DNA of 64,000 nucleotides from Yinghuangia seranimata (GTDB taxonomy: Bacteria > Actinomycetota > Actinomycetes > Streptomycetales > Streptomycetaceae): contig NZ_JASAOI010000019.1 of NCBI RefSeq assembly GCF_029953285.1, forward strand, positions 1 through 64,000, given 5' to 3'. The notes beneath the pieces were generated by a model. That model was not told the DNA's origin and made no database searches. It saw only the letters and a program-made list of their open reading frames with translations. Within the stretch, counting starts at the first letter, position 1. The number at the start of each line of letters is the position of its first letter. Positions 18,101 to 28,886 of the stretch are shown in pieces. The translations under genes were made by a program, and so were the position numbers.

Positions 18101-19891
18101 GTGCGCGAGGTCAACGACACGGCGCGTCCGGTGCCGGCGGACACCCTGCCGGACGCGTTCGAGGCCCAGGTGGAGCGCGACCCCGAGCGCGTCGCGGTGA
18201 TCGGCGAGCGGGAGACCCTGACCTACCGGGAGTTCAACCGGCGTGCCAACCGGCTGGCGCACTGGCTGGTCGAACGGGGGGCGGGCCCCGAACGGCTCGT
18301 GGCGGTGCGGATTCCGCGCTCGGTGGACCTGATGGTGGCGCTGTACGCCGTGGTCAAGGCGGGTGCGGCGTACCTGCCGCTGGACACCGACCTGCCCGAG
18401 GACCGGGTGCGGCACGTGCTGGACGGCGCGCGGCCGCTGCTGGTGCTCGACGAGGCGCTGCCGGACGTCTCCGGGTACCCGGAGACCGACCCCGAGCGGG
18501 TGCTGTCGCCGGACAACGCCGCCTACGTCATCTACACCTCCGGGTCCACCGGCGGCCCGAAGGGCGTGCAGGTCTCGCACCGGTCGATCACGAACCGGTT
18601 GACGTGGGGGCTGGCGCACTTCGACGTCGGTCCCGAGGACCGGGTGCTGCTGAGCACGTCGGCGAGCTTCGACGTCTCGGTGCCGGAGCTGTTCGCCCCC
18701 CTGCGGGTCGGCGCGGCCGTGGTCGTCGCCCGCCCGGACGGGCGCCGGGACCCGGCGTACCTCGCCGACCTGGTCCGCCGGGAGCGGGTGACCGGCGCGG
18801 ACTTCGTGCCCTCCCTGCTGGAGGCGTTCGTCGCCGAGCCCTCGGCCGGGGAGTGCACGAGCCTGCGGTGGATCGAGGTCGCGGGCGAGGCGTTCCCCGC
18901 CACGCTGGCGAACAGGTTCGTCGACCTGCTGCCGGGCTGCGGCGCGCACAACCTCTACGGGCCCACCGAGGCGGCGGTCGAGGTCACGGCATGGCAGCAC
19001 GTGCCGGGCGCGGACCGGGTGCCGATCGGCACACCGATCTGGAACACCCAGGTGTACGTGCTGGACGCGGCGCTCCGTCCGGTGGCACCCGGCGTCGCCG
19101 GCGAGCTCTACCTCGCCGGTGCCGGGCTCGCCCGCGGCTACCTCGGACAGCCGGGCCTGACCGCGAACCGGTTCGTCGCCTGCCCGTACGGCGCCCCGGG
19201 GGCCCGGATGTACCGCACCGGCGACCTGGTGCGGTGGAACCGGGACGGCCAGGTCGAGTACCTCGGCCGCACCGACTTCCAGGTCAAGGTCCGCGGCTTC
19301 CGCATCGAGCTGGGCGAGGTCGAGTCGGTGCTCACCGCGCACCCGGACGTCGAGAACGCGGTGGTCGTGGTGCGCGAGGAACAGGCGGGCGACCAGCGGC
19401 TGGTCGCGTACGTCGTGCCGGCCAGGGGCCGGACGGAGGCGGCCGACCTGGACGCCGCGGCGCTGACGGCGCTGGTCCGGGAGCGGCTGCCGGAGTACAT
19501 GGTCCCCTCGGCGGTCGTGCCGCTCGCCGCGTTCCCCACGACCTCGAGCGGCAAGCTCGACCGCGCCGCGCTCCCGGCACCCGACCACGCCGGACCCGGG
19601 TCCGGACGGAGGCCGCGCGACGCCAGGGAGGAAGTCCTCTGCCGGCTGTTCGCCGAGCTGCTCGGCGTGGAGGAGATCGACATCGACGCCGACTTCTTCG
19701 ACCAGGGCGGGCATTCGCTGCTGGCCACCCGGCTGATCGGCCGCATCCGCAGCGAGCTCGACGTCGACGTGAAGGTCACGACGGTGTTCCGCAATCCGAC
19801 CGTCGCCCAGCTCGCGGAGCAGATCGGGAAGTCGGCCGTGTCGAAACGTCCCCAGCTGCGTCAGATGACCGTACAGGAGAAGCGTCGATGA
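12107..19891 (+). CDS. NRPS, two modules: C-A(Piz)-T-E-C-A-T
   Basis: The protein has 2594 residues. Domains: C 1-440 (HHIAVDG at 129), A1 455-970 (A3 about 614), T (Ser1015), E 1060-1530 (HHLVVDG about 1203, GFNYLGR), a C of the D-accepting type 1558-1990 (HHALFDGWS about 1699), A2 2008-2490, T (Ser2537). Reading A1 against PheA gives D-V-F-S-V-A-S-Y-A, the pattern I know for piperazic-acid domains. The ornithine N-monooxygenase gene at the window's right end supports this. E predicts a D-configured residue. A2 reads D-V-P-D-E-A-L-V-E, which I cannot assign. All catalytic motifs look intact. There is no N-terminal docking extension. GGAG precedes ATG 12107, and the stop overlaps the next NRPS start (ATGA). 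By gene order it is the first elongation enzyme after the C-A*-T protein. Confidence 0.92.
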   Translation: MIPLSFAQRRLWFVDRFEGPSPTYNGAFALRLTGELNVAAMESALRDVVDRHEVLRTVIVEDDNGVPHQQVLPSDRAPLGLPAVEVAEADRAAAVDEVATAVFDLAADPPIRARLVRCGPRDHTLVLVAHHIAVDGESFGPLFGDLTTAYAARREGRAPMWEPLPVQYADYTLWQRDVLGDESDPRSLASRQLDYWREALADLAQPLALPTDRPRPKAASRRGDMVTFSVDPDLLRSVEKLAGQADATVSMVMHSALAVLLQHLGCGDDVPVGAPIAGRTDEELRDLVGFFVNTWVLRVDLSGQPTFLELLRRVRDRSLAAYDNQDMPFERLVELLNPDRSTAYHPFFQVMLSWQPPVPDLALPGLEVRAERLETGTAKFDLFFDMLPNASGGAECRLEYVADLFDEDTAQDIADRFVRVLGRLVADPGGRVGGLDVLDAEERDRLLIRFNDTAADLTEPTVPRLFERQAAATPDAAAVVCDDRTLTYRELDDRANAVAWELIRRGAGPEDLVVLALPRTEDLVVGLLGILKSGAAYLPMDPRYLGGRAAVVLSEAAPRFAVTDTATWRELPENTVPVVNLDHRGRWDTPRGTPDDAARRAPLAPDNLAYVMYTSGSTGTPKGAAITHRNVVNGVQELVRVLDTPPGWRMLAGTSVNFDVSVFELLSALSTGGTAEVVPNALALGERDGWDGHVVSAVPSVLQELVGHLAEAPDVRTVVFAGDVLPARLVRQVRAALPAARIVNSYGQSESFYATTFSLGAAEEWVDGDVAPIGTPLGNMRAYVLGPGLAPVPQGVIGELYVVGTCLGRGYHGRPGMTAERYVANPFGPAGERMYRTGDLARWNANGRLECLGRSDGQVKVRGFRIETAEVEAALAAHPGISEAVVVGREVPSGGRRLVAYVVHTGEGAVGDDGAGGIGDVDVQSGASAAELRRFAAARLPDYMVPSAFVVLGRMPLGPTGKLDRAALPEPEFTGEAYREPRTEAEAVVAAAYADVLGVDRVGVDDDFFAVGGDSLRSIQVVARARARGLSVTTREIFECRTAARLAEVASARRDRVPALVEDEGGGVGPMPLQPVARQVFEHGGGTDRFAMAMTLELPHGVDEAGLAATLDAVLDRHDLLRARLVRGTEPSLVVRPPGTVRAAELIRRVPCDGRWDEQALLDLAKTELDDAAGRLDPEAGTMAAFVWFAADSGAGRLLVVLHHLVVDGVSWRILMADLAEAWRSVRSGRTPELPAVGTSARRWANALRTEALTPEREAELAYWRDLLAAPEPLLGARAFDPAVDVMATVDSVRVQLPADVTEAVLTTLPAAFRGTGTDVLLAALSVALDRWHGADRPTLVRLEGHGREEDVVPGADLSRTVGWFTGMYPARVDVTGVDFADVAAGGRGAGKAVKLVKERLRAVPDKGLGYGMLRYLNPGTAARLADRPVPQIGFNYLGRISDADVPEHLRADGWGPASSWSAELVPAPDPDLPALSALEVNAVATETAEGPCLQAAFMFPTGLLTRERTAELARLWVEALHGMAAYAARPETGGLTPSDAPLVPVRQDEIEAWEARYGRLAEVWPQAPGQSGILFQAALADGSFDVYHMQFVLHLSGPVDPARMRSAGQALLDRYPNLRSAFLAGAGGDPVQVVPERVALPWRHLDLTGRDEAEQDAALDAFLAEDRTDQLDPTRPPLLRLALLTCGPRRAKLVITAHHALFDGWSSPVVITDLIRLYAGTDELPPVRGYGDYLAWLSTRDREASAARWAAELAGFDQPTLVAPNTPVRDEPSALGRVEVPLTIDQGRELARRAAELGVTLNTLLQGAWAILLAKLTGQRDVVFGAAVNGRPADVPGSDEMVGLFINTLPIRVFCGPEDRAADVVTALQRRQTALLDHNHYGLADIQRGIGLPALFDTIVVFQSYPIDRAGIVDANTSAGFTIDAIRPFAGSHYPLTLNASDPYLRLSLDYQNNLYDREAAQVVAGRLVRVLEQLAADPAVPVGAVDVLTAEERDRFVREVNDTARPVPADTLPDAFEAQVERDPERVAVIGERETLTYREFNRRANRLAHWLVERGAGPERLVAVRIPRSVDLMVALYAVVKAGAAYLPLDTDLPEDRVRHVLDGARPLLVLDEALPDVSGYPETDPERVLSPDNAAYVIYTSGSTGGPKGVQVSHRSITNRLTWGLAHFDVGPEDRVLLSTSASFDVSVPELFAPLRVGAAVVVARPDGRRDPAYLADLVRRERVTGADFVPSLLEAFVAEPSAGECTSLRWIEVAGEAFPATLANRFVDLLPGCGAHNLYGPTEAAVEVTAWQHVPGADRVPIGTPIWNTQVYVLDAALRPVAPGVAGELYLAGAGLARGYLGQPGLTANRFVACPYGAPGARMYRTGDLVRWNRDGQVEYLGRTDFQVKVRGFRIELGEVESVLTAHPDVENAVVVVREEQAGDQRLVAYVVPARGRTEAADLDAAALTALVRERLPEYMVPSAVVPLAAFPTTSSGKLDRAALPAPDHAGPGSGRRPRDAREEVLCRLFAELLGVEEIDIDADFFDQGGHSLLATRLIGRIRSELDVDVKVTTVFRNPTVAQLAEQIGKSAVSKRPQLRQMTVQEKRR

Positions 19892-22800
19892 TCCCGTTGT
19901 CCTTCGCCCAGCTCCGGATGTGGTTCCTCCACCGGCTGGAAGGTCCGTCCGCCACCTACAACGTCCCGTTCGTGCTGCGCCTGGAAGGGCGGCTGGACAC
20001 GGCCGTCCTGGCCGCGGCGGTGACGGACGTCGCGACGCGGCACGAGAGCCTGCGCACCCTGGTCGTCGAGAACGCGGACGGCACGCCGGAGCAGCGGATC
20101 CTGCCTCCGGAGGAGGCCGACCACCCCTTCCGGGTGGTCGACGTGGCCACGGACGCGGTGGACGCCGCGGTGCACGAAGCCGCGCGCGAGGCGTTCCGCC
20201 TGGACGCGGAGCTTCCCCTGCGGACGACCGTGCTCCGGGTCGCCCCCCAGGAGCACGTCCTGGTGTTCGTGTTCCACCACATCGCCGCGGACGGCGCGTC
20301 GATGGGGCCGTTCCTGCGGGACCTGATGACGGCGTACGCGGCCCGCCACCAGGGACGGCCGCCGGCGTGGGCGCCGCTCGCGGTGCAGTACAAGGACTAC
20401 ACGCTCTGGCAGCGGCAGGTCCTGGGCGACGAGGCCGATCCGGAGAGCGTCGCCGCGGCGCAGGTCGCGTACTGGCAGGAGGAGTTGGCCGCGGTTCCGC
20501 AGCCGCTGCAGCTGCCCTTGGACAGGCCGCGGCCGACGGCGGCCAGCTTCCGCGGCGGTGAGGTCCCGTTCGAACTGGCACCCGAGCTGATGTCCCGGCT
20601 GCAGAAGCTGGCCGTGGACCGCGGCGCCACGGCGCCGATGGTGGCCCAGGCCGCGCTGGCGGTCCTGTTGTGCAAGCTGGGCGCCGGGGAGGACGTGACG
20701 ATCGGCTGCCCGATGGAGGGCCGCGCCGACGAGCAGCTCGACGACCTGATCGGGTTCTTCGTCAACACCTGGGTGCTCCGCGCCGACCTGTCGGGGAACC
20801 CGACGTTCGGCGGTCTGCTGGAGCAGGTGCGGGACCGGGCGCTCGCCGCGTACGACAACCAGGACGTCCCGTTCGAACGGCTGGTGGAGCTGCTCAACCC
20901 GGACCGCTCCACCGCGTACCAGCCGTTGTTCCAGACGGCTCTGGGCTGGCAGTTCGTGTGGCCGGAGATCGAGATGCCGGAGCTGCGGGCCACCCTCGTC
21001 CCGGCGAGCACCGGCACCGCGAAGTTCGACCTCTTCTTCAACGTCGTCCCGAACGCGTCCGGTGGCGCCTACGGGGTGTTGGAGTACGCGACGGACCTGT
21101 TCGACCACGCCACCGCGGTCCAGGCCGTCGACCGGTTCGTGCGGGTGCTGGAGCAGGTGGTCGACGATCCGGAGACGCCGGTCGGCGCCGTCGAGGTGCT
21201 GTCGGCCCCCGAGCGGGACCGGTTGCTGCGGGAGGTCAACGACACGGCCGTGCCGGTGCCCGAGCGGACCGTCGACGCGCTCTTCGCCGAGCGGGCCGCC
21301 GCGACCCCCGACGCGGTGGCGGTGGTGTGCGGCGACGCGTCGTTCACCTACCGGGAGGTGGAGGAGCGCGCGAACCGGCTGGCCCGGGTGCTCGTCGAGC
21401 GCGGCGTCGGGCCGGAGTCGCTGGTGGCGGTGGCCGTGTCCCGCTCGGTGGAGTGGGTGGCGGCGATCCTGGCGGTACTGAAGGCGGGCGGCGCCTACCT
21501 GCCGGTCGATCCCGCCTATCCGGCGGACCGCGTCACGTTCATGGTGGCGGACTCCGGGGCGCTGCTGGTGGTCGGCGACGCGGCCTCGGCGACGCGACTG
21601 CCCGAGCTGTCGGCGCCCGTGATGCGCCTGGACGACCCGGACGTGGCCGCGGCGCTGGCCGCAGCCGACCCGGGCCCCGTGACCGACGCCGAGCGCCGCG
21701 GCCCGGTGGCGGTGGCGAACACGGCGTACGTGATCTACACCTCGGGTTCGACCGGGACCCCGAAGGGCGTGGCGGTCACCCACGCCGGCGTGGCCAGCAT
21801 GGTCGCGTCGCAGGTGGAACGGCTCGCGGTGACGCCGGCCAGCCGGGTGCTGCAGTTCGCCTCACCGAGCTTCGACGCCTCGGTGTGGGAGACGTGCATG
21901 GCGCTGCTGACCGGCGCACGGCTGGTGCTGGCCGACACGGACGACCTGGCCCCGGGCGAACCGCTGGTCCGCACGATCGCCGCGCACGGGGTGACCCACG
22001 CGACGTTGCCGCCCGCGGTGCTGGCGGCGGTGCCGGCGGGGGCGTTGCCGAGTGTCGAGTCGCTGGTGGTCGCGGGTGAGGCGACCTCGCCCGAGCTGGT
22101 GGCGCTGTGGTCGGCCGGTCGGCGGATGATCAACGCGTACGGCCCGACGGAGACCACGGTGTGCGGCACCATGAGCACCGCTCTGCCGGGCGACGGCCGT
22201 ACCCCGCCGATCGGGAAGCCGATCGCCAACGCCCAGGTGTACGTGCTGGACGCGGCGCTGCGCCCGGTCGCGCCCGGGGTCGCCGGCGAGCTGTACCTGG
22301 CCGGGGCCGGGCTGGCGCGCGGCTACCTCGGACGCCCTGACCTGACCGCGGGCCGGTTCGTCGCCTGCCCCTACGGCGCGCCGGGGACCCGGATGTACCG
22401 CACCGGGGACCTCGTGCGGTGGAACCAGGACGGCGAGCTCGAGTACCTCGGCCGCACCGACTTCCAGATCAAGATCCGGGGCTTCCGGATCGAACTGGGG
22501 GAGGTCGAGCACGCGCTGGCGAAGCACCCCGGCGTGGCGCAGGCGGCGGTCGTCGTGCGCGAGAACGGGCAGGGCGACAAACGGCTCGTGGGCTATGTGG
22601 TGCCCGAGCCGGACGCCGCGGTGGCCGACGCCGACGCCCAGGTGGACGACTGGCGCCACCTCTACGACGACAGCTACGCCGAGTCCGACGACGACGTGCT
22701 GGGCGAGGACTTCCGGGGCTGGAACTCCAGCTACACCGGTGAGCCGATCCCGCGTGAGCAGATGCTCGAGTGGCGGGACGAGGCGGTCGCCCAGGTCCTG

Positions 22801-25800
22801 CGGTTCGCGCCGCGGCGGGTGCTGGAGATCGGTGTGGGCTCCGGTCTGCTGCTGGCGAAGATCGTCGGGGAGGTCGAGGAGTACTGGGGCACCGACATCT
22901 CGGCGACGGTCGTCGACCGGGTCACGGCGCAGGCCGAACGCGCCGGCTACGGCGACCGGGTCCGGCTGAGCGCCCGACCGGCCGACGACGTGTCCGGGCT
23001 GCCGCACGGCCGGTTCGACACCGTCGTGCTCAACTCGGTGGCGCAGTACTTCCCGAACGTCGGGTACCTGGACCAGGTGCTGCGCCAGGTGATGGAACTC
23101 CTCGCGCCGGACGGCCGCGTCATCGTCGGCGACGTCCGCAACGCCGCGACGTGCCGCCTCATGCAGACCGCGGTGCAGCGCGCCGCGCACCCGCGCGCCT
23201 CGCACGACGAACTGCGGAGCCTGGTGACGCGCGAGTTGCTGGCCGAACGGGAACTGGTCGTCGCCCCGGAGTGGTTCGCCCGGTGGGCGGAAGGCGCGTC
23301 CGTCGCGGCCGACATCCGGTTGAAGCCGGGCCGGGCGCACAACGAGCTGACCCGGCACCGCTACGAGGTGGTCCTGCACAAGCGGCCCGCCGACGCACTC
23401 GACCTGGCCGGCATGGTGTCGGTGCCATGGGGCGGGCGGACGGCCGACCCGGCGGAGCTCGCCGACCTGGTCCGTCAGGCGGACCGGGTGGGCGGTCCGG
23501 TGCGGCTGACCGGGATACCGAACGCGCGCCTGGCCGGGGAAGCCGACATGACCGTCGCGGCGGGCCTGCTCGACGCGGCGTCCCCGGCCGGCGACCCGGT
23601 CGACCCGCAGGAACTGCTCCGGTGGATACGCGGGCAGGGCCGGGACGCGGTCGTCACGTGGTCCGGAGAGGACGCGCGGCGCTTCGACGCCGTGCTGCTG
23701 CCCGAGGGGCGGACCGGGGAAGGGAAGGTCTCGGGTTCGTTCGTCCCCGGCGGCGCGGGCGGGCGGGACCTGGCGAACACGCCCGCACTGGCCAGGTCGG
23801 TCGGCGTGCTGCTCGGCGAACTGCCCGGGTACCTGCGCGGGCGGCTCCCCGACTACATGGTGCCCACCGCGTTCGTGCCGCTCGCGGAGCTGCCGCTGAC
23901 GTCGAACGGGAAACTGAACCACCGTGCGCTGCCGCCGCCGGACGACGCGCAGGCGTCGACCGGCCGGGCACCGGGCAACCGGCACGAAGAGGCCTTCAGC
24001 GCGCTGTTCGCCGAAGTGCTCGGCGTGGAACGGGTCGGCGTCGACCACGACTTCTTCGCCAGCGGCGGGGACAGCATCCGCTCCATCCAGATCGTCGCGC
24101 GCGCCCGGGCGCGCGGCATCACGGTCAGCACGCGGGAGATCTTCGAGCACCGCACGGTCGCCCGGCTCGCCGAACTGGTCGAAGGACGCCAGGAGGGGCG
24201 GACCACCCTCGCGGAACTGCCCGGCGGCGGCCTGGGCTGGACCCCGCTGCTGCCGACGGCGGAGCACGTGCTCGCGCTCGGCGGCGGCCTCGGCCGGCTC
24301 TCCATGTCCGGGATGGTGGTCCTGCCCGAAGGCATCGACCGCGCCGGGCTCGTGGCGACGCTGCAGGCCGTGCTGGACCGGCACGACGTGCTGCGCTCCC
24401 GGCTCGACCGGTCGCGACCGGGCCTGTGGATCGAACCGCCGGGCAGCGTGGCCGCCGACGCGCTCCTGAGGGAGGTCGCCGGGGACGACACCGGTGCGGG
24501 CACCGGTGCGGACACGGCCGCGGACCCGGTGCTCGCCGAACTGGACGCGGCGGCGGGCCGGTTGGACCCCGACGCCGGTGTGATGGCGCAGTTCGTGTGG
24601 TTCACGTCCGCGACGGGCGCGAGCCGCCTGCTGATCGTGCTGCACCACCTCGTCGTCGACGGGGTGTCGTGGCGGATCCTCCTTCCGGACCTGGTCGCGG
24701 CCTGGCAGCGGGTCCGCGACGGCCGTCCCGCGGAACCGGCGGAGACCGGCACCTCGGTGCGCCGGTGGGCGCACGCCCTGGCCGACGAGGCGGCGACCCC
24801 GGAGCGGGTGGCGGAACTGCCCGTGTGGCAGCGGATCCTGCACGGCGACGAGCCCGTCCTCGGCGCACGTCCGCTGGACCCGGCGCGCGACGTCGCCGCC
24901 ACCGTGGACACGGTGCGGGTCGAGGTACCGGCGGACGTCACCAAGGCCGTGCTGGACACGGTGCCCGCACTCTTCCGGGGCGGTGCCGACGACGGGCTGC
25001 TGGCCGCGCTGGCGCTGGCGCTGGCCCGCTGGCGCGGGACGCGGGGCGTGGCCGACTCCTCGACGCTCGTCCGGTTGGAAGGGCACGGCAGGGAAGAGCA
25101 GGTGGTGCCCGGCGCGGACCTGTCGCGCACGATCGGGTGGTTCACCGCGATGTACCCGGTGCGCCTCGACCTGGCCGGCGTCGACGTGGCGGACGCGTTC
25201 GCCGGCGGCCCGGCCGCCGGCCGGGCGGTCAAGGCGGTCAAGGAGCAGGTGCGGGCCGTTCCGGACGACGGCATGGGCTACGGCCTGCTGCGCCGGCTCA
25301 ACCCGGAGACCGCCGCGGTGCTGGCCGCCGCCCGCGAACCGCAGATCGGGTTCAACTACCTCGGCCGCACATCCGGCGCCGACGTCCCCGAGGAACTGCG
25401 CGGCCTGGGCTGGGCACCCGACACCACGCCCCGGGACCTGATCGCGGCGCCGGACGCGGACATGCCGGTGCTGTCGGCACTGGAGATCAACGCGGTGGCC
25501 AACCGCGCCGCCGACGGCGACCGGCTGACCGCCTACTTCGGCTTCCCGACCGGTGTGCTCTCCCGCGAGGACGTGACCGAGCTGGCCGGACTGTGGGTGG
25601 AGGCACTGACCGCCCTGGCCCGGCACGCTGCGGCGCCCGGGGCCGGCGGACTGACCCCCACGGACGCGCCCCTCGTCGACGTGGGCCAGGAGGAGATCGA
25701 CGCCTGGGAGGCCCGGTTCGGCCGCTTGGCCGACGTGTGGCCGGTGACGCCGGCGCAGTCCGGGATCCTGTTCCATTCGATGCTGGCCGCCGGGTCCTCG

Positions 25801-28800
25801 TTCGACGCCTACCACGTGCAGCTGGCGTTCCAGTTGGCCGGCGACGTCGACCCCGAGCGGATGCGCCGGGCCGGGCAGGCGCTGTTGGCGAGGCACGCCA
25901 ACCTCCGGGCCGCGTTCGTGAACCGGGCCGACGGCGACGTCGTCCAGGTGGTGCCCGCGGCAGGGGTGACCCTGCCGTGGCGGCACCTCGACCTGACCGG
26001 GCTCGGTGAAGCCGAACGGACCGCGGAACTCGAGCGGTTCCTCGCCGAGGACCGCGCCGCCCACTTCGACGCGGCCGTTCCCCCGCTGATGCGGCTGGCG
26101 CTCGTCGTCCTCGAACCCGGCCGTGCCGAACTCGTGATGACCGCCCACCACGCGCTCTACGACGGCTGGTCCACGCCCCTGCTGATGCGGGAGCTGCTGC
26201 TGCTCTACGCGTCCCACGGCGACGGCGCCGGACTGCCGGGCACCCGGAGCTACGGCGAGTTCCTCGCCTGGTACGCACGGCAGGACCAGGGCGAGGCGGC
26301 ACGGGCGTGGGCGGCCGAGCTCGCCGGGGTCGACGAGCCGACCCTCCTCGTTCCGGGGGCCGCGGCCGACGACGGCCTCGACCAGGTCGCGTTCGCCCTT
26401 CCGCCCGACGTGTCCGGGGAACTCCACCGGCGCGCGACCGGGTTGGGCGTCACGGTCAACACCCTGGTCCAGGCCGCCTGGGGGCTGCTGCTCGGCCAGC
26501 TCACCGGCCGCCGGGACCTGGTGTTCGGCGCGACCGTCTCCGGGCGCCCTGCCGAGGTGGCCGGCGTCGAGTCGATGGTCGGGATGTTCATCAACACGCT
26601 GCCCGTACGCGTGGAGTACGCGCCCGGCGACACCCTCGCCGACGTCGTCACCCGGCTCCAGCACCGGCAGGCCGGCCTCCTGGAGCACCACCACCACAGC
26701 CTCACGCAGATCCAGCAGGCCACCGGCCTGAAGACGCTGTTCGACACGCTGGTCGTCTTCGAGTCCTACCCGGTCGACCGCGAGGGCATCGGCGAGGCCG
26801 CCGAGGCCGCGGACGGGATCGCCTTCACCGGGCTGCGCCCGTCCAACGGCACCCACTACCCGCTGGCCCTGATGGCGGCCGCCGAGCCCGATCTGGAGTT
26901 CCTCCTCCAGTACGCGCGCGGGGCCTTCGACCGCGACACGGTCGAGGCGTACGCGACCCGGTTCGTGCGCGTCCTGGAACAGCTCGCGGCGTCCCCCGAC
27001 CTGAAGGTCGCGCGGCTCGACGTCCTGGAGCCGGCCGAACGCGACCGACTCCTGGTCGCGTTCAACGACACGGCCGTCCCGACCCCGGACGTCGCGATCA
27101 CCGGCCTGGTCGAGGCGCAGGCGGCGCGGACCCCCGACGAGGTCGCCGTGGTCGCCGAGGGGGAGTCGCTCACCTACCGCGAACTGAACGCCCGGGCCGA
27201 CCGCCTGGCGCGGGAACTGGCCGGCCGGGGCGTGGGCCCGGAGTCGCTGGTCGCGGTGTCGCTGCCGCGGTCCGCGGACCTGGTGGCCGCCCTGCTCGCG
27301 GTCCTGAAGGCCGGCGCCGCGTATCTGCCCGTCGACCCCAGGTACCCCGGACACCGGCTCGCCGCCGTCTTCGAGGAGGCGCGGCCGTGCCTCGTCCTCA
27401 CGGACTCCGCGACCGTCGCGGTGCTGCCGGAGCACGACGCCCCGGACGTCCTCCTCGACGAGCTCGACCTGTCCCGAGCCGTGCCGCCCCTCGAACTCAC
27501 GGTCCACCCCGGGCAGTTGGCGTACGTGATGTACACCTCCGGCTCCACGGGCAAGCCCAAGGGCGTCGCCATCACCCACGCGAACGTGGTCAACGGTGTG
27601 CTGCGGCTCGCCTCCGAGGTGGGCATGGAGCCGGGCAAGCGGCTCCTCGCGGGCGCGTCGGTCAACTTCGACGTCTCGGTGTTCGAGGTCTTCACGACCC
27701 TCGCCCGCGGCGGCGTCGTCGACGTCGTCCAGGACGTCCTGGCCCTGGCCGACCGGAAGGGCTGGAGCGGCGGCGTCATCTCCACGGTGCCGTCGGTCTT
27801 CGCCGAACTCGTCGACGGGATCGCCGGGCACACCAGCGTGGAGACGGTCGTCTTCGCCGGCGAGGCACTGCCCGCGTCGCTCGTCACGAAGACGCGGGAC
27901 GCCTTCCCGGGGGTCCGGGTCGTCAACGCCTACGGGCAGAGCGAGTCGTTCTACGCCACCGCCTGCACCGTCGACGGCGACACGCGGGGCCGGACGCGCA
28001 GCGCGCCCGTCGGCACGCCGCTCGGCAACATGCGGGCCTACGTCCTCGGCCCCGGGCTGGCCCCGGTGCCGCCGGGCGCGGTCGGCGAGCTGTACGTCGG
28101 CGGGAACGTGGGCCGCGGCTACCACGCCCGCGGCGCACTGACCGCCGAACGCTTCGTCGCCGACCCGTTCGGTCCGTCGGGCGCGCGCATCTACCGCACC
28201 GGCGACCTGGCCCGTCTCGACGCCGAGGGCCGGCTGGAGTACATGGGCCGCGCGGACGCGCAGGTCAAGGTGCGCGGCTTCCGCATCGAGCCCGCCGAGG
28301 TCGAGGCCGCGCTCACCGCGCACCCCGGTGTCGCGCAGGCCGCCGTCGTCGCCCGCGACGGACGCGGAGGCACCGGCAAGCGGCTGGTCGCGTACGTCGT
28401 GCCCGTCGTCGCCGGCGACGACCGGTCGAACGGCGACGCCCCTCCGGCCCCCGGGGCGAAGGAGGTGCACGCCTTCGTGTCGGCGCGGCTCCCCGACTTC
28501 ATGGTGCCCTCCGCGTTCGTGGTCCTCGAGCGGCTGCCGCTCGCCCCGAACGGCAAGCTGGACCGGGCCGCGCTGCCCGAGCCGGAGTACACCGGCGCCG
28601 TCTACCGGGCGCCCCGCACCGCCCGTGAGGAGACCCTGGCCGCGCTGTTCGCCGAGGTGCTGGGCCTGCCCCGGGTCGGCGTCGACGACGGCTTCTTCGA
28701 ACTCGGCGGGCACTCCCTGCTCGCCACCCGGCTGATCAGCCGCGCCCGCGCCGAACTGGGGATCGAGATACCCATCCGCAAGGTCTTCGACCTGCCGACC

Positions 28801-28881
28801 GTGGCCGCGCTCGCCGCCTGGTCGGAGGAATCGGCCGCGCCCCGCCGCCCCGGCCTGCGCAAGATGTTCACAGAGGAGTAG
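19888..28881 (+). CDS. NRPS, two modules: C-A(Phe)-nMT-T-E-C-A(Piz)-T
   Basis: The protein has 2997 residues. Domains: C 1-440 (HHIAADG about 131), A1 460-1345 interrupted by an N-methyltransferase at about 918-1170 ([15 protein letters not shown] at 978), T (Ser1396), E (HHLVVDG about 1586), a D-accepting C (HHALYDGWS about 2088), A2 (A3 about 2551), T (Ser2943). A1 reads D-A-W-T-V-A-A-V-C, the classic phenylalanine code, so module 1 should install N-methyl-D-Phe. A2 reads D-V-F-S-V-A-A-Y-A, a second piperazic-acid code; no E follows, so this residue should stay L. The start overlaps the preceding stop (ATGA). The 4099-residue open frame beginning inside the upstream gene is an out-of-frame extension of this gene. 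Confidence 0.93.
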   Translation: MIPLSFAQLRMWFLHRLEGPSATYNVPFVLRLEGRLDTAVLAAAVTDVATRHESLRTLVVENADGTPEQRILPPEEADHPFRVVDVATDAVDAAVHEAAREAFRLDAELPLRTTVLRVAPQEHVLVFVFHHIAADGASMGPFLRDLMTAYAARHQGRPPAWAPLAVQYKDYTLWQRQVLGDEADPESVAAAQVAYWQEELAAVPQPLQLPLDRPRPTAASFRGGEVPFELAPELMSRLQKLAVDRGATAPMVAQAALAVLLCKLGAGEDVTIGCPMEGRADEQLDDLIGFFVNTWVLRADLSGNPTFGGLLEQVRDRALAAYDNQDVPFERLVELLNPDRSTAYQPLFQTALGWQFVWPEIEMPELRATLVPASTGTAKFDLFFNVVPNASGGAYGVLEYATDLFDHATAVQAVDRFVRVLEQVVDDPETPVGAVEVLSAPERDRLLREVNDTAVPVPERTVDALFAERAAATPDAVAVVCGDASFTYREVEERANRLARVLVERGVGPESLVAVAVSRSVEWVAAILAVLKAGGAYLPVDPAYPADRVTFMVADSGALLVVGDAASATRLPELSAPVMRLDDPDVAAALAAADPGPVTDAERRGPVAVANTAYVIYTSGSTGTPKGVAVTHAGVASMVASQVERLAVTPASRVLQFASPSFDASVWETCMALLTGARLVLADTDDLAPGEPLVRTIAAHGVTHATLPPAVLAAVPAGALPSVESLVVAGEATSPELVALWSAGRRMINAYGPTETTVCGTMSTALPGDGRTPPIGKPIANAQVYVLDAALRPVAPGVAGELYLAGAGLARGYLGRPDLTAGRFVACPYGAPGTRMYRTGDLVRWNQDGELEYLGRTDFQIKIRGFRIELGEVEHALAKHPGVAQAAVVVRENGQGDKRLVGYVVPEPDAAVADADAQVDDWRHLYDDSYAESDDDVLGEDFRGWNSSYTGEPIPREQMLEWRDEAVAQVLRFAPRRVLEIGVGSGLLLAKIVGEVEEYWGTDISATVVDRVTAQAERAGYGDRVRLSARPADDVSGLPHGRFDTVVLNSVAQYFPNVGYLDQVLRQVMELLAPDGRVIVGDVRNAATCRLMQTAVQRAAHPRASHDELRSLVTRELLAERELVVAPEWFARWAEGASVAADIRLKPGRAHNELTRHRYEVVLHKRPADALDLAGMVSVPWGGRTADPAELADLVRQADRVGGPVRLTGIPNARLAGEADMTVAAGLLDAASPAGDPVDPQELLRWIRGQGRDAVVTWSGEDARRFDAVLLPEGRTGEGKVSGSFVPGGAGGRDLANTPALARSVGVLLGELPGYLRGRLPDYMVPTAFVPLAELPLTSNGKLNHRALPPPDDAQASTGRAPGNRHEEAFSALFAEVLGVERVGVDHDFFASGGDSIRSIQIVARARARGITVSTREIFEHRTVARLAELVEGRQEGRTTLAELPGGGLGWTPLLPTAEHVLALGGGLGRLSMSGMVVLPEGIDRAGLVATLQAVLDRHDVLRSRLDRSRPGLWIEPPGSVAADALLREVAGDDTGAGTGADTAADPVLAELDAAAGRLDPDAGVMAQFVWFTSATGASRLLIVLHHLVVDGVSWRILLPDLVAAWQRVRDGRPAEPAETGTSVRRWAHALADEAATPERVAELPVWQRILHGDEPVLGARPLDPARDVAATVDTVRVEVPADVTKAVLDTVPALFRGGADDGLLAALALALARWRGTRGVADSSTLVRLEGHGREEQVVPGADLSRTIGWFTAMYPVRLDLAGVDVADAFAGGPAAGRAVKAVKEQVRAVPDDGMGYGLLRRLNPETAAVLAAAREPQIGFNYLGRTSGADVPEELRGLGWAPDTTPRDLIAAPDADMPVLSALEINAVANRAADGDRLTAYFGFPTGVLSREDVTELAGLWVEALTALARHAAAPGAGGLTPTDAPLVDVGQEEIDAWEARFGRLADVWPVTPAQSGILFHSMLAAGSSFDAYHVQLAFQLAGDVDPERMRRAGQALLARHANLRAAFVNRADGDVVQVVPAAGVTLPWRHLDLTGLGEAERTAELERFLAEDRAAHFDAAVPPLMRLALVVLEPGRAELVMTAHHALYDGWSTPLLMRELLLLYASHGDGAGLPGTRSYGEFLAWYARQDQGEAARAWAAELAGVDEPTLLVPGAAADDGLDQVAFALPPDVSGELHRRATGLGVTVNTLVQAAWGLLLGQLTGRRDLVFGATVSGRPAEVAGVESMVGMFINTLPVRVEYAPGDTLADVVTRLQHRQAGLLEHHHHSLTQIQQATGLKTLFDTLVVFESYPVDREGIGEAAEAADGIAFTGLRPSNGTHYPLALMAAAEPDLEFLLQYARGAFDRDTVEAYATRFVRVLEQLAASPDLKVARLDVLEPAERDRLLVAFNDTAVPTPDVAITGLVEAQAARTPDEVAVVAEGESLTYRELNARADRLARELAGRGVGPESLVAVSLPRSADLVAALLAVLKAGAAYLPVDPRYPGHRLAAVFEEARPCLVLTDSATVAVLPEHDAPDVLLDELDLSRAVPPLELTVHPGQLAYVMYTSGSTGKPKGVAITHANVVNGVLRLASEVGMEPGKRLLAGASVNFDVSVFEVFTTLARGGVVDVVQDVLALADRKGWSGGVISTVPSVFAELVDGIAGHTSVETVVFAGEALPASLVTKTRDAFPGVRVVNAYGQSESFYATACTVDGDTRGRTRSAPVGTPLGNMRAYVLGPGLAPVPPGAVGELYVGGNVGRGYHARGALTAERFVADPFGPSGARIYRTGDLARLDAEGRLEYMGRADAQVKVRGFRIEPAEVEAALTAHPGVAQAAVVARDGRGGTGKRLVAYVVPVVAGDDRSNGDAPPAPGAKEVHAFVSARLPDFMVPSAFVVLERLPLAPNGKLDRAALPEPEYTGAVYRAPRTAREETLAALFAEVLGLPRVGVDDGFFELGGHSLLATRLISRARAELGIEIPIRKVFDLPTVAALAAWSEESAAPRRPGLRKMFTEE

Positions 28882-28886
28882 AAGCG

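Noticed and set aside
12050-20581. Very long minus-strand open frame (2843 codons) antisense to the first NRPS
   Set aside because: It mirrors the NRPS codons, is rich in Arg/Gly/Pro/Val without any domain, and arises from the G+C bias at third positions.
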